NCBI GenBank assembly: GCA_934394545.1 | Contig: CAKRRG010000099.1 | Coordinates: 1-7,871 of the forward strand | Source: an uncultured Blautia sp. | GTDB lineage: Bacteria > Bacillota > Clostridia > Lachnospirales > Lachnospiraceae | Reading direction: 5' to 3' | DNA length: 7,871 nt | Part shown: positions 1-5,439 of the stretch, piece by piece | Position numbering within the stretch: position 1 is the first letter of the stretch | Layout: each line of letters begins with the position of its first letter | Position numbers and translations under genes: made by a program | The notes under the pieces: generated by a model | Databases searched by the model: none | Seen by the model: the letters and a program-made list of their open reading frames with translations, nothing else | What the model was told of the DNA's origin: nothing

Positions 1-63
1 AATGTTACGCTCCATTTAGCAGGCGTAACAAAGACATCTGCAAGTAATACCCCTTCAAATTAA
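1..63 (+). CDS. C-terminal end of a SipW-type surface protein (5' end outside window)
   Basis: Only the last 20 codons and a TAA stop are present. The encoded tail NVTLHLAGVTK followed by a Ser/Thr/Asn-rich end closely matches the last residues (NVTLSLAGVAK) of the secreted surface protein encoded at 2504-3469 on the other strand. The match continues into the downstream terminator, which has the same arms and U-tract. I infer a paralogous gene of the same surface-protein family, in opposite orientation, whose body lies to the left of the window. The tail is somewhat longer than that of the paralog. Reading frame 1 is chosen because of this match; nothing can be said about the missing N-terminal part. 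Confidence 0.7.
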   Translation, partial: NVTLHLAGVTKTSASNTPSN

Positions 64-80
64 ATATGTTCTTTTGAGAG

Positions 81-110
81 GTCATGGTAATAAACCATGG
101 CTTTTCTTTT
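81..110 (+). terminator. Intrinsic terminator of the leftmost surface-protein gene
   Basis: Arms GTCATGGT (81-88) and ACCATGGC (94-101) form an 8-bp stem with one G-U pair and loop AATAA, followed by TTTTCTTTT. It sits 17 nt after the stop codon. It is nearly the same as the terminator at 2459-2488 that ends the paralogous gene on the other strand. Confidence 0.85.
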
Positions 111-286
111 ATCCCGATATCTTCCTGTTGTCTACTATCCCCTATTTCATCCTCGCATTTTCGGTACATCTGATAAATTGTTATTTCCCCATCTTTTGGT
201 ATAGCCATGTAATTGAAAAGAACACACTTAGAAGGGAGAAATTGCAATATGCGAAAAAGCAGGATATCATATGAGAACAAAGTACA

Positions 287-552
287 CTAATAACAAAACA
301 TATATAAGCAATAAAAATGGAATTCCCTTTTGTATTCTTCAAAAAGAGCTTCTATTCTTGGTATAAATCCAGAATTCCATTTTTCAGCAGATGGATATAA
401 TGAATTTAAAGAAAGTACTGCACCCCAGAGTCTTCGTTTTGCAGCTTCGGAGATTTGAAATCCGGAAGGCATTACAGAGAAAATTCTAAAATAAAGTCTG
501 CCATAATGCGCACATAATATGCAAGGCTCGTGCGAAGGCTCACTTCAATGGC
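287..552 (-). pseudogene. C-terminal pieces of a broken Abi_2 abortive-infection gene
   Basis: Two fragments in different frames continue the Abi_2 reading that starts at 794. Codons from 552 to 472 read AIEVSLRTSLAYYVRIMADF, the typical conserved mid-domain segment of Abi_2 proteins (an IExxLRTxLxYY pattern). From 472 down to 287 a 61-residue reading contains RRLWGAVLSLNSLYPSAEKW and then FIPRIEALFEEYKRE, which aligns with the tail of the second Abi_2 relic at 1400-1588 (hydrophobic helix, then EEW, F..LE.LF). The TAA of the first piece and the ATG of the second overlap. Frameshifts and missing internal sequence show that this is debris, not a working gene. The last residues at the 287 end do not look like the family and are probably foreign. 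Confidence 0.6.
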
Positions 553-794
553 AGAGAATAATAAATTGCGGAGCTTTCTGTCAAATTCATAAACTCGATA
601 TACTTTTCGAATGAAAGATTGTCCATATAGGTTTCATCAAAACTTCTGAATGGTAAAAAATAGGCGGACAATCTGTAATAACCGATGTTGACTAAAGCAT
701 CTCTGCAAAAGGAATCATCATCTATGATACATCTCTTTTCACGTAGCTTATTTATTTGTCCCTCGTAGGAGAAGTGTGGTTTTACTTCATTCAT
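540..794 (-). pseudogene. N-terminal part of an Abi_2 (AbiD/AbiF-like) abortive infection protein, truncated by frameshift
   Basis: Abi_2 family proteins (AbiD/AbiF) are about 300-residue phage-defence factors that abort infection. This reading is 84 residues and starts at ATG 794 after GGAG (802-805, 7-nt spacing). It has the family's N-terminal signature: HFSYEGQINKLREKR, a short variable part, then NIGYYRLSAYFLPFR. After residue ~74 the frame is lost, and the matching continuation is found in another frame from 552. A longer reading to 938 in the same frame exists, but its extra 48 codons cover the promoter and terminator hairpin of the upstream RNA, so ATG 794 is preferred. The gene is preceded by a structured RNA (810-861), as known for abiF loci. 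Family membership is well supported by pattern; loss of function is inferred. Confidence 0.7.
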
Positions 795-809
795 AAAATA
801 TCTCCGTAT

Positions 810-861
810 AAAAAAATGTCTCCCCTGGGGCACATCGTTGAGAGGTGCGGGGAGTCCTGTT
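810..861 (-). ncRNA. Short structured RNA upstream of the Abi_2 gene (abiF RNA-like), ending in an intrinsic terminator
   Basis: On the - strand, CTCCCC (854-849) pairs with GGGGAG (825-820), and inside it GCAC (848-845) pairs with GTGC (833-830). This leaves an 11-nt loop and an unpaired CCCA. Seven Ts (816-810) follow within 4 nt. With the promoter at 868-895, transcription should start near 861 and stop after about 50 nt, just before the GGAG of the abi gene. Small structured RNAs next to Abi_2-domain genes are known as the abiF RNA motif; I assign this one by position and architecture from memory, without a covariance search. The C-rich loop side and unpaired bases would allow a pseudoknot. 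It could instead be a plain leader attenuator. Confidence 0.6.
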
Positions 862-867
862 AAAATT

Positions 868-895
868 ATTATATGTATAACAGATAAAAAATCAA
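868..895 (-). promoter_or_regulatory. Sigma-A-type promoter for the abi-associated RNA
   Basis: The - strand carries TTGATT (895-890) as -35, a 16-bp spacer and a perfect TATAAT (873-868) as -10. The predicted start near 861 lies immediately before the stem of the terminated RNA. Confidence 0.75.
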
Positions 896-1014
896 TGTGC
901 AAAATAGCCAAAATCAATTCTAATCCCTGACAATTCAAGCTGGCATACGGCTATACGCTCTGAAGCCTTATGAAAGCAGGTTAAAAAATCGTTAAACGGT
1001 TGTTTTTATAGGAT

Positions 1015-1140
1015 TATGGACGAAAAAAGTATCATCGTTCAGTAAGAAACGTTGCCATGGTATGCGTTGCCACTGTCGCGCTTGGATTAAGTACATATGC
1101 TTGGTTTGTATGTAACGATGAAATGTCTGCAAAGACAACT
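1015..1140 (+). pseudogene. Orphan leader of a SipW-type surface protein gene
   Basis: The frame through ATG 1057 reads VAMVCVATVALGLSTYAWFV, followed by CNDEMSAKTT. This is the hydrophobic core and TYAWFV end of the signal peptide found in the surface protein at 3572-4375. Homology stops at 1140, where a reversed ATPase fragment begins, so no mature protein follows. Upstream, the frame has a TAG at 1009-1011 and no start codon before ATG 1057. An out-of-frame ATG at 1016 (MDEKSIIVQ, then stop) may be the old start before a frameshift. The fragment is therefore non-coding in its present form. It faces opposite to the two complete surface genes. Confidence 0.7.
1051..1110 (+). repeat. Inverted repeat copy A (signal-peptide leader segment)
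   Basis: This 60-bp segment matches the reverse complement of 4322-4381 at 52 of 60 positions without gaps. Both code for the same signal-peptide core (VAMV..VA.VALG.STYAWFV). The copies are about 3.2 kb apart and in opposite orientation. Confidence 0.85.
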
Positions 1141-1247
1141 CTCCATTTTCTACTGTTTTCACTAATCAAAACAATAGTCTCTCCCAACCAAATATCTATA
1201 TCTTTCAAATATCTATAATTTTTTATAATTAATCGTGTGATTTTCAT
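1141..1247 (-). pseudogene. N-terminal stub of an OLD/RecF-like AAA ATPase gene
   Basis: A strong ribosome binding site (AGGAGGAG, about 1251-1258) precedes ATG 1247. The first residues, MKITRLIIKNYRYLKDIDI, followed by GETIVLISEN, are the usual opening of OLD-family and related SMC-like ATPases, in which a first beta hairpin runs into the Walker A loop. Here the loop reads SENSRKW: it lacks both invariant glycines and the Ser/Thr and is one residue short. Homology ends there, at the junction with the reversed surface-protein leader (1140/1141); the open frame continues to 1032 only by chance. A full protein would have several hundred residues, so this is a stub, probably of a defence or DNA-repair type ATPase. 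Confidence 0.6.
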
Positions 1248-1292
1248 AGGCTCCTCCTAAATCAACTTACTTATTCCGGAATATTGTACTAT

Positions 1293-1328
1293 AAAAAATG
1301 GCGAAGTGCTTATCATAACACTCCGCCA
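1293..1328 (-). terminator. Intrinsic terminator downstream of the second Abi_2 relic
   Basis: On the - strand, TGGCGGAGTG (1328-1319) and CACTTCGCCA (1308-1299) form a 10-bp stem with one G-U pair and a 10-nt loop, followed by six Ts (1298-1293). It separates the Abi_2 relic at 1400-1588 from the ATPase start at 1247. Confidence 0.8.
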
Positions 1329-1332
1329 GAAG

Positions 1333-1366
1333 CCTAATCGATTTGAGCAAAATTTGCTTGATTAGG
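1333..1366. repeat. Inverted repeat next to the terminator
   Basis: CCTAATC (1333-1339) and GATTAGG (1360-1366) flank a second nested palindrome, AGCAAA/TTTGCT (1346-1351 and 1353-1358). There is no T-tract, so it is not a terminator by itself. It could be an operator or an mRNA 3' hairpin. Confidence 0.5.
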
Positions 1367-1399
1367 TCTGTACTTCTATTGTATGCAATACGACTAATT

Positions 1400-1588
1400 T
1401 TAAACACTCAAATGTGCTTTCCAATCTGCCGGAAAATTCATAGCTGCCAAACTGATAACGCTGCTATTCTTCTGAAACAAATCCTCCAACTCACCTACAA
1501 AGCCTGTCCATTCCTCATCTGATGCTCTCAGATATTTCATAGCCAACAAAATCTGATAAAATCCATTATGTGCCGGCGAAGGTATCAC
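1400..1588 (-). pseudogene. C-terminal fragment of a second Abi_2 family gene
   Basis: The 62-residue reading contains AHNGFYQILLAMKYLRAS, then EEWTGFVGELEDLF and finally AMNFPADWKAHL before the stop. The FP.DW ending is the characteristic end of Abi_2 abortive-infection proteins, and the helix before it aligns with the fragment at 287-472 (YP/RAS-x-E-x-W, LE.LF). In-frame sequence upstream runs only six codons (TAA, then YIDKV) before the ATG, so about four-fifths of a normal ~300-residue protein is missing. There is no ribosome binding site in front of ATG 1588; that codon is simply the first Met of the remnant. A terminator on the same strand follows at 1293-1328. It is a relic distinct from the Abi_2 gene at 287-794. 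Confidence 0.6.
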
Positions 1589-1645
1589 TTTATCTATATA
1601 TTAACTCATTCAACATAATTTCTTCTGCACGATTGTAGATGTTTC

Positions 1646-1882
1646 CTATTCTCCGAATCCATCCAGTTCTTTTCTTTTTCTATTTGACCATTCTTCTGGG
1701 ACAGACAAAATTTTTAATGCAATAGCTACTACATATCCGCAAATCTTTAATTGCTCCATGTAGAATCCTTCTTTCGAAATCTGTTCCTCATCTCGTTCCC
1801 ATGAAAAGGAAGACAATATCTGACTTAACAATTCATTATCTTCCCCTGTCACCTTGATTAACGATGAGAGTGCAATTGACAC
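1646..1882 (-). pseudogene. Shortened toxin-like (possibly GNAT acetyltransferase-type) gene overlapping the antitoxin-like gene
   Basis: A 78-residue reading starts at GTG 1882 inside the 3' end of the gene at 1858-2040 (25-nt overlap), with an AGGGGAAG-like site upstream. The opening ALSSLIKVTGEDNELLSQIL and SFSWERDEE, and the closing YVVAIALKILSVPEEWSNRK with RKELDGF, resemble from memory the first third of acetyltransferase-like proteins encoded behind small antitoxin-like genes in Clostridia. Those proteins are about twice as long or more and have extra sequence between the two blocks, so an internal deletion and a C-terminal truncation are inferred. Downstream, another frame reads IRRIGNIYNRAEEIMLNEL and stops at 1590, which may be further debris. 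Whether it encodes an active product is doubtful. Without a search the family call is tentative. Confidence 0.35.
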
Positions 1883-2040
1883 CGCTTTAATAATGCTTCC
1901 CCTCGTTTTCTGTCTTCACTGGAAAAGGGATGCGCCGAAATTGGCTTTTTCGGTGTTTGATCAGCCATGACCTTTTCCAGACGTTTCAATGATTCCAGAT
2001 TATTAATGATAATTTTTTTTTCAAATGTGCTTGTTGCCAT
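1858..2040 (-). CDS. Small antitoxin-like protein, 60 residues
   Basis: ATG 2040 is chosen over the upstream in-frame ATG 2112 because it follows a near-perfect ribosome binding site (AAGGAGGT, 2048-2055, 7-nt spacing). The product is a charged, cysteine-poor cytoplasmic protein with no membrane segment: MATSTFEKKIIINNLESLKR, a helix, then PKKPISAHPFSSEDRKRGEALLKR. A short beta strand plus helix at the start and a basic, proline-containing tail fit small antitoxin-type proteins of Firmicutes mobile regions. The frame overlaps the next gene by 25 nt, an arrangement typical of coupled toxin-antitoxin pairs. The tail QLHSHR may be altered by the overlap. It is the only apparently intact gene in the 290-2040 stretch. 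I do not recognise a named family; the antitoxin role rests on size, spacing and context. Confidence 0.55.
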   Translation of the reverse strand: MATSTFEKKIIINNLESLKRLEKVMADQTPKKPISAHPFSSEDRKRGEALLKRCQLHSHR

Positions 2041-2112
2041 AGTCTGTACCTCCTTCCCTATGACCAATTTTAATATACTCAAATATATAGATTTTAACCA
2101 GGCTTGCTTCAT

Positions 2113-2458
2113 TAAGCGTTTTCGTTCGATTCAAAAAATCTATTCGGCTTGTGGTTACCACATAACCCACAATCTGGCTCCACAATCGACTGAAACCGAA
2201 CCAGTCAATTGCTTCATCACCGCGATAGCTGATCATCACCGCTATCCTCTAAAACCATTGTATCACAAAGTCTCCAGAGCTCAATAGCTCTGAAAAAATT
2301 TGTGAAGATGGCATTTCCACGCTCACCAGTAGTATATGCAGGATTTCGGAAATAGAAACATTTTTTGATCGTTTTTTCAGCTATATGGTAAGATCAGAAA
2401 TCAGGGAAAAAGCAATTGTAATTGGTAAACTATGCACGAAATAATAGAGGAAATGGGT
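2113..2458. other. Stretch with no supported gene
   Basis: No reading frame here has a ribosome binding site or a recognisable family. On the - strand, 2239-2100 is open and reads IDWFGFSRLWSQIVGYVVTT, then NRTKTLNEASLVKIYIFEY. It has protein-like composition but no family I know, and may be a relic of a gene once upstream of the antitoxin-like gene. TGTGGT/ACCACA (2150-2162) is a 13-bp perfect palindrome, possibly an operator but more likely chance. From 2281 to 2458 I see only AT-rich intergenic sequence. Confidence 0.5.
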
Positions 2459-2488
2459 AAAAGAAAAGCCATGGCTTGTGCCATGACC
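2459..2488 (-). terminator. Intrinsic terminator of the surface-protein cluster
   Basis: On the - strand, GTCATGGC (2487-2480) pairs with GCCATGGC (2475-2468) around loop ACAA, followed by TTTTCTTTT (2467-2459). It lies 16 nt after the stop codon at 2504 and repeats the terminator at 81-110, including the G-U pair and the interrupted T-tract. Confidence 0.9.
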
Positions 2489-2503
2489 CTTCTAAAAATC
2501 GTA

Positions 2504-3469
2504 TTATTTTGCTACACCAGCCAGACTAAGTGTGACATTATATGTAGATGGATCATCTTCACTCGAATTATTAACGCAATCTGCATCAGTTCCTTCTAAC
2601 CAAATATAGACTCGCATGATTACACCATCATAATCTACGTCTGTTACAAGTGGAGATGCATTAGCAGTCGGTGCCATATAGTTATCACCCACTTTAGTTG
2701 CGGCATAATCATGCTGTAAGGAATTACTGTCAGTCCATGTATAAGTATTTTCATATACATGAGGATAAGACACTGGTGCTAAGGTGGTGGCATCTTTTAC
2801 ATAAGTCCAGCCGTCAATAGCTGTCGCATCATTACCTTTTCCAGTTTCATTCTTTGGCGCATAGACAAGAACCAGTTCTTCATCTCCAATCGGAGTCGTT
2901 CCGTTCAAATTCTGAATTGTAATACCGACCCTCATAGAATCAGGAATAACATCAGAAGTTGAAGTTCCATTCGGTGTTACCAGAATTGCTCCTCCAGGTT
3001 CTGATCCATTTAAATAAACATCACAAAGACCAGTTTCTGTAATCGTATATAAAATATATTCACTTTTTATGTATGCATAATGGTCTGTATCTACCGTATA
3101 CTTTCCGTCTGCATCCAAATCATCCCTTTTTTCATAAGAATGTACTTTTCCATCCTGTCCCCATCCAAGGCAGGTATACCAGCTTTTCACATCATTTGTA
3201 GAAGACGGACTAATCTTATGTCCATCTGTGTTCGCTACCAGAGACTGTTTATTATCACCATGCTGTGCCCCATCTGCCAATTTTGCAATCTGTAATACAA
3301 AACTGTTTGCCTTTGCTGAAATCGTGGAAGTTGTCGCTTGCACGGTATTGTTGGATACATACCAAGCATAGGTTGCCGAAGTTAATGCAAATGCGGATAA
3401 AAGTGCTCCACTGGCAGTTGCTATCAATTGTCTTTTTAATCTTTTTACTGAATCACTCAAATTTTCCAT
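2504..3469 (-). CDS. Secreted surface protein with SipW-dependent-type signal peptide (TasA/camelysin-like)
   Basis: The 321-residue protein opens with a basic segment (KRLKRQ, residues 9-14), a hydrophobic core (about 15-34) and ATYAWYVSNNTVQATTSTIS. This is the pattern of signal peptides handled by the SipW type of signal peptidase in Bacillus TasA, TapA and camelysin-like proteins. The mature part is rich in Thr, Asp, Asn and aromatic residues, has no other membrane segment or cell-wall sorting motif, and ends in predicted beta strands (VIMRVYIWLEGTDADC, then NVTLSLAGVAK). Family knowledge suggests export and assembly into surface or matrix fibres; this is inferred. GGGAGGAG lies directly before ATG 3469 with short spacing; TTG at codon 4 is an alternative start with better spacing. 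It is the second gene of a - strand pair, 102 bp behind the gene at 3572-4375, and ends in a strong terminator. No SipW peptidase gene is in the window. Confidence 0.8.
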   Translation of the reverse strand: MENLSDSVKRLKRQLIATASGALLSAFALTSATYAWYVSNNTVQATTSTISAKANSFVLQIAKLADGAQHGDNKQSLVANTDGHKISPSSTNDVKSWYTCLGWGQDGKVHSYEKRDDLDADGKYTVDTDHYAYIKSEYILYTITETGLCDVYLNGSEPGGAILVTPNGTSTSDVIPDSMRVGITIQNLNGTTPIGDEELVLVYAPKNETGKGNDATAIDGWTYVKDATTLAPVSYPHVYENTYTWTDSNSLQHDYAATKVGDNYMAPTANASPLVTDVDYDGVIMRVYIWLEGTDADCVNNSSEDDPSTYNVTLSLAGVAK

Positions 3470-3491
3470 CTCCTCCCTGCTTATGCATCGG

Positions 3492-3557
3492 GCATATCAA
3501 AAGAAAGAAGTCTTCTTCTACCTTTTGATATGCTCCCCACGCCACAACCGTGGGAAG
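3492..3557 (-). repeat. Two adjacent stem-loops between the surface-protein genes
   Basis: GCATATCAAAAG (3492-3503) and CTTTTGATATGC (3522-3533) are perfect 12-bp inverted arms around an 18-nt insert that is itself partly self-complementary. Directly beside them, CTCCCCACG (3533-3541) and CGTGGGAAG (3549-3557) give a 9-bp stem on the transcript with one G-U pair. Neither stem has a U-tract on the - strand, so these are not classical terminators. They may protect the 3' end of the upstream cistron, set unequal expression of the two surface proteins, or mark a recombination site. Confidence 0.6.
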
Positions 3558-3571
3558 TATGAGTTTTTTAA

Positions 3572-4375
3572 TTAACTGTTCTGTGCATCAGCTGTGAATG
3601 TAACTGTAATTCTAGAAGATGCTGCATTTAAATTCGGCAAATTATTAGAATAAATCTGAGAATCGTTACCGTCATAGTATACATACACAGTAACCAAGGT
3701 ATCTGCATCATGTGTTACAGTCTGCGTATTTGATTTGTCAGTTGCACCAAACAAACCAACGTTTTCCTGACCTTTTGTACGACCTTCGGAATCAAGAATG
3801 GCACCTGTCTTATCGCATACTACCCAGTTATTACCACAAACAACAAGAACTCTTAATGCATTATCAAGGTTTGTATTTCCCTGGTCATTTTTAGTAGTGT
3901 CACCATCAGGACGAGCTGACTGAATCTCAGCTCCTGAAACTTTCAGATTAGCAAGATCAGTACCTTTAGAACTAATGTTAAATACATTTGCAACTGCATA
4001 ATCAGCAGTAACTGCAGCAGCTGGAGCACCTACAGATTTTAAAGTGGTGGTATCCATAGTATATCCATCAGCTGTTGGTTTTGTACCATAAGCCGTTTCA
4101 AACTGGTATACTAAATTTCCAACGCCTTCTGTTCCTGTTTTCTTTCCAGTATTATCAAAATTATTTGCCCACTGCGCTGGATAAAGTGCCTCACTATCAA
4201 TTGTTGCCACGTCAGCAGTTAAATCAGATGTTGTTGCAGTAGCATCATATTTAATCTTCATGAATGCTGCATTTGACTGTGCACTGATGGTACTTGTCGT
4301 AGCAGTTACCTTATTATTTGTTACAAACCAAGCATACGTACTTGATCCCAGCGCTACAGCGGCAACCAGTACCAT
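3572..4375 (-). CDS. Secreted surface protein with SipW-dependent-type signal peptide, 5' end apparently damaged
   Basis: The 267-residue reading begins MVLVAAVALGSSTYAWFVTN and continues KVTATTSTISAQSNAAFMKI, the hydrophobic core and cleavage region of a SipW-type signal peptide. The usual positively charged N-terminal part is missing. It can be found upstream but is out of frame or stopped: the ATG frame reads RENNSETKVA after a TGA (about 4402-4404), while another frame reads KKNLTRK. I infer a small indel or stop that destroyed the original start; ATG 4375 has only a weak AAAGG nearby. The mature part is Thr/Ala/Asp-rich and ends with TLVTVYVYYDGNDSQIYSNN and a final beta strand (ITVTFTADAQNS), the same build as its neighbour at 2504-3469, though the sequence is divergent. 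No convincing promoter is seen between it and the divergent recombinase genes. It may be a silent gene or a start-less cassette. Confidence 0.7.
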   Translation of the reverse strand: MVLVAAVALGSSTYAWFVTNNKVTATTSTISAQSNAAFMKIKYDATATTSDLTADVATIDSEALYPAQWANNFDNTGKKTGTEGVGNLVYQFETAYGTKPTADGYTMDTTTLKSVGAPAAAVTADYAVANVFNISSKGTDLANLKVSGAEIQSARPDGDTTKNDQGNTNLDNALRVLVVCGNNWVVCDKTGAILDSEGRTKGQENVGLFGATDKSNTQTVTHDADTLVTVYVYYDGNDSQIYSNNLPNLNAASSRITVTFTADAQNS

Positions 4376-4381
4376 GGCAAC
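4322..4381 (-). repeat. Inverted repeat copy B (signal-peptide leader segment)
   Basis: The reverse complement matches 1051-1110 at 52 of 60 positions without gaps. It covers the start codon and signal-peptide core of the surface gene at 3572-4375 and ends about 90 bp from the first recombinase gene. Confidence 0.85.
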
Positions 4382-4473
4382 CTTTGTTTCGCTATTATTT
4401 TCTCGTCAGATTTTTCTTATTTTGTTATGCTGTATTTGCATGAGATTTCACAGAAGAAGGAAGGAGCAATATT

Positions 4474-5439
4474 ATGACAGAGAAAGCAAAAAAAGCAAAA
4501 AAAGCGAAAAAAGTGATAGTGATTCCGGCACGGGAGAATCGTAATTCGGAAAATGGGCAGGAGAAGAATAAACGTCGTGTGGCGGCGTATGCCAGAGTAA
4601 GTACCAATAAAGAAAGCCAGCAGACGAGCTATGAAGCACAGGTTCAATACTATACGGAATATATTGAAAAACGGACTGACTGGAGCTTTGCCGGGATGTA
4701 TGCGGAAGAAGGCGTAACGGGTACATCTACACGGAAACGGATGGAATTTCAGAGGATGATCGAGGATGCTGTTGCAGGTAAAATTGACCTGATCATAACG
4801 AAATCGGTCAGCCGTTTTGCAAGAAACACAGTAGATAGTCTGACTGCAATTCGTCAGCTGAAAGAGCATGGAGTCGAGTGTTATTTTGAAAAGGAAAACA
4901 TCTGGACCTTTGATGCAAAAGGGGAACTTTTGATAACGATTATGAGTTCTCTGGCACAGGAAGAAAGCCGCAGCATTTCCGAAAATACACGTTGGGGAAT
5001 GCGCAAGGCTTTTCAAAACGGAAAAGTATTTGTGCCGTTTCGACATTTCCTTGGATATGATCGTGGTGCGAATGGAGAACTGCAGGTGAACCTGGAACAG
5101 GCAGAGACGGTACAGATGATTTACCAGATGTTTTTGGATGGATATTCTTTTTATGGAATTGCTGCCGAACTGACAAAAAGAGGGATTTCCACACCCTATG
5201 GATTGCAGATCTGGAATGGACGAACCGTAAAAAATATTTTGCAAAATGAAAAATACAGGGGGGATGCATTGCTTCAGAAACGGTATTCCAGAGACTTTCT
5301 TGACCGTGAAATGCGTAAAAACGAGGGTGCAGTTCCTCAATATTATATTGTTGGGAATCATGAAGCAATCATTGATACAGAGATGTTTCAGAGAGTACAG
5401 GATGAATTGAAAAGAAGAGAGTCCAGGTATGGAAAATAA
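4474..5439 (+). CDS. Large-type serine recombinase (resolvase/invertase family), short form without zinc ribbon
   Basis: The protein has 321 residues and cuts and rejoins DNA through a serine-DNA linkage. A basic tail (AKKAKKAKK, residues 5-13) precedes the catalytic domain: RRVAAYARVS with nucleophile Ser43, KSVSRFARN with the active-site arginines (Arg114, Arg117), and the helix LAQEESRSISENTRWGMRKA. A recombinase domain follows (about 190-310), with FLGYDRG, GISTPYG, the NEKYRGDALLQKRYSRDF segment and HEAIID. It stops at about residue 320, where relatives usually continue into a zinc ribbon and coiled coil; its partner gene has the ribbon. The start is supported by AAGGAG (4461-4466, 7-nt spacing). 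The stop overlaps the next gene by 11 nt, so the two are translationally coupled and may work as a heteromeric pair. The target site is unknown; integration/excision or inversion is inferred. Confidence 0.9.
   Translation: MTEKAKKAKKAKKVIVIPARENRNSENGQEKNKRRVAAYARVSTNKESQQTSYEAQVQYYTEYIEKRTDWSFAGMYAEEGVTGTSTRKRMEFQRMIEDAVAGKIDLIITKSVSRFARNTVDSLTAIRQLKEHGVECYFEKENIWTFDAKGELLITIMSSLAQEESRSISENTRWGMRKAFQNGKVFVPFRHFLGYDRGANGELQVNLEQAETVQMIYQMFLDGYSFYGIAAELTKRGISTPYGLQIWNGRTVKNILQNEKYRGDALLQKRYSRDFLDREMRKNEGAVPQYYIVGNHEAIIDTEMFQRVQDELKRRESRYGK
4486..4512 (+). repeat. Three 9-bp tandem repeats in the recombinase N-terminus
   Basis: The unit GCAAAAAAA occurs three times (the third with GCG), coding Ala-Lys-Lys each time. 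The A7 runs are prone to slippage, although loss or gain of whole units keeps the frame. Confidence 0.8.

Noticed and set aside
5..280. 91-codon - strand frame with the segment MAIPKDGEITIYQMYRKCED
   Set aside because: The middle part looks protein-like but matches no family I know. The frame has no ribosome binding site and crosses the + strand terminator and surface-gene tail.
249..290. Short + strand reading MRKSRISYENKVH with an AGAAGGGAG site upstream
   Set aside because: It has only 13 codons; it may be the stub of a lost gene, but there is no similarity to judge by.
2150..2162. Perfect 13-bp palindrome TGTGGT/ACCACA as an operator
   Set aside because: It is a single short palindrome about 110 bp from the nearest start, with no promoter seen beside it; chance is likely.
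1967..2287. 106-codon + strand frame
   Set aside because: It is antisense to the antitoxin-like gene and its strong ribosome binding site, and has no start signal of its own.
3533..3575. GC-rich stem plus TTTTTT as a + strand terminator
   Set aside because: The T-tract starts about 6 nt after the stem and no + strand gene ends here; the stem is better read on the - strand transcript.
4385..4457. Promoter for the recombinase genes or a divergent promoter for the surface cluster
   Set aside because: The region is AT-rich with several weak -10-like hexamers, but no pair of boxes with acceptable spacing stands out on either strand.
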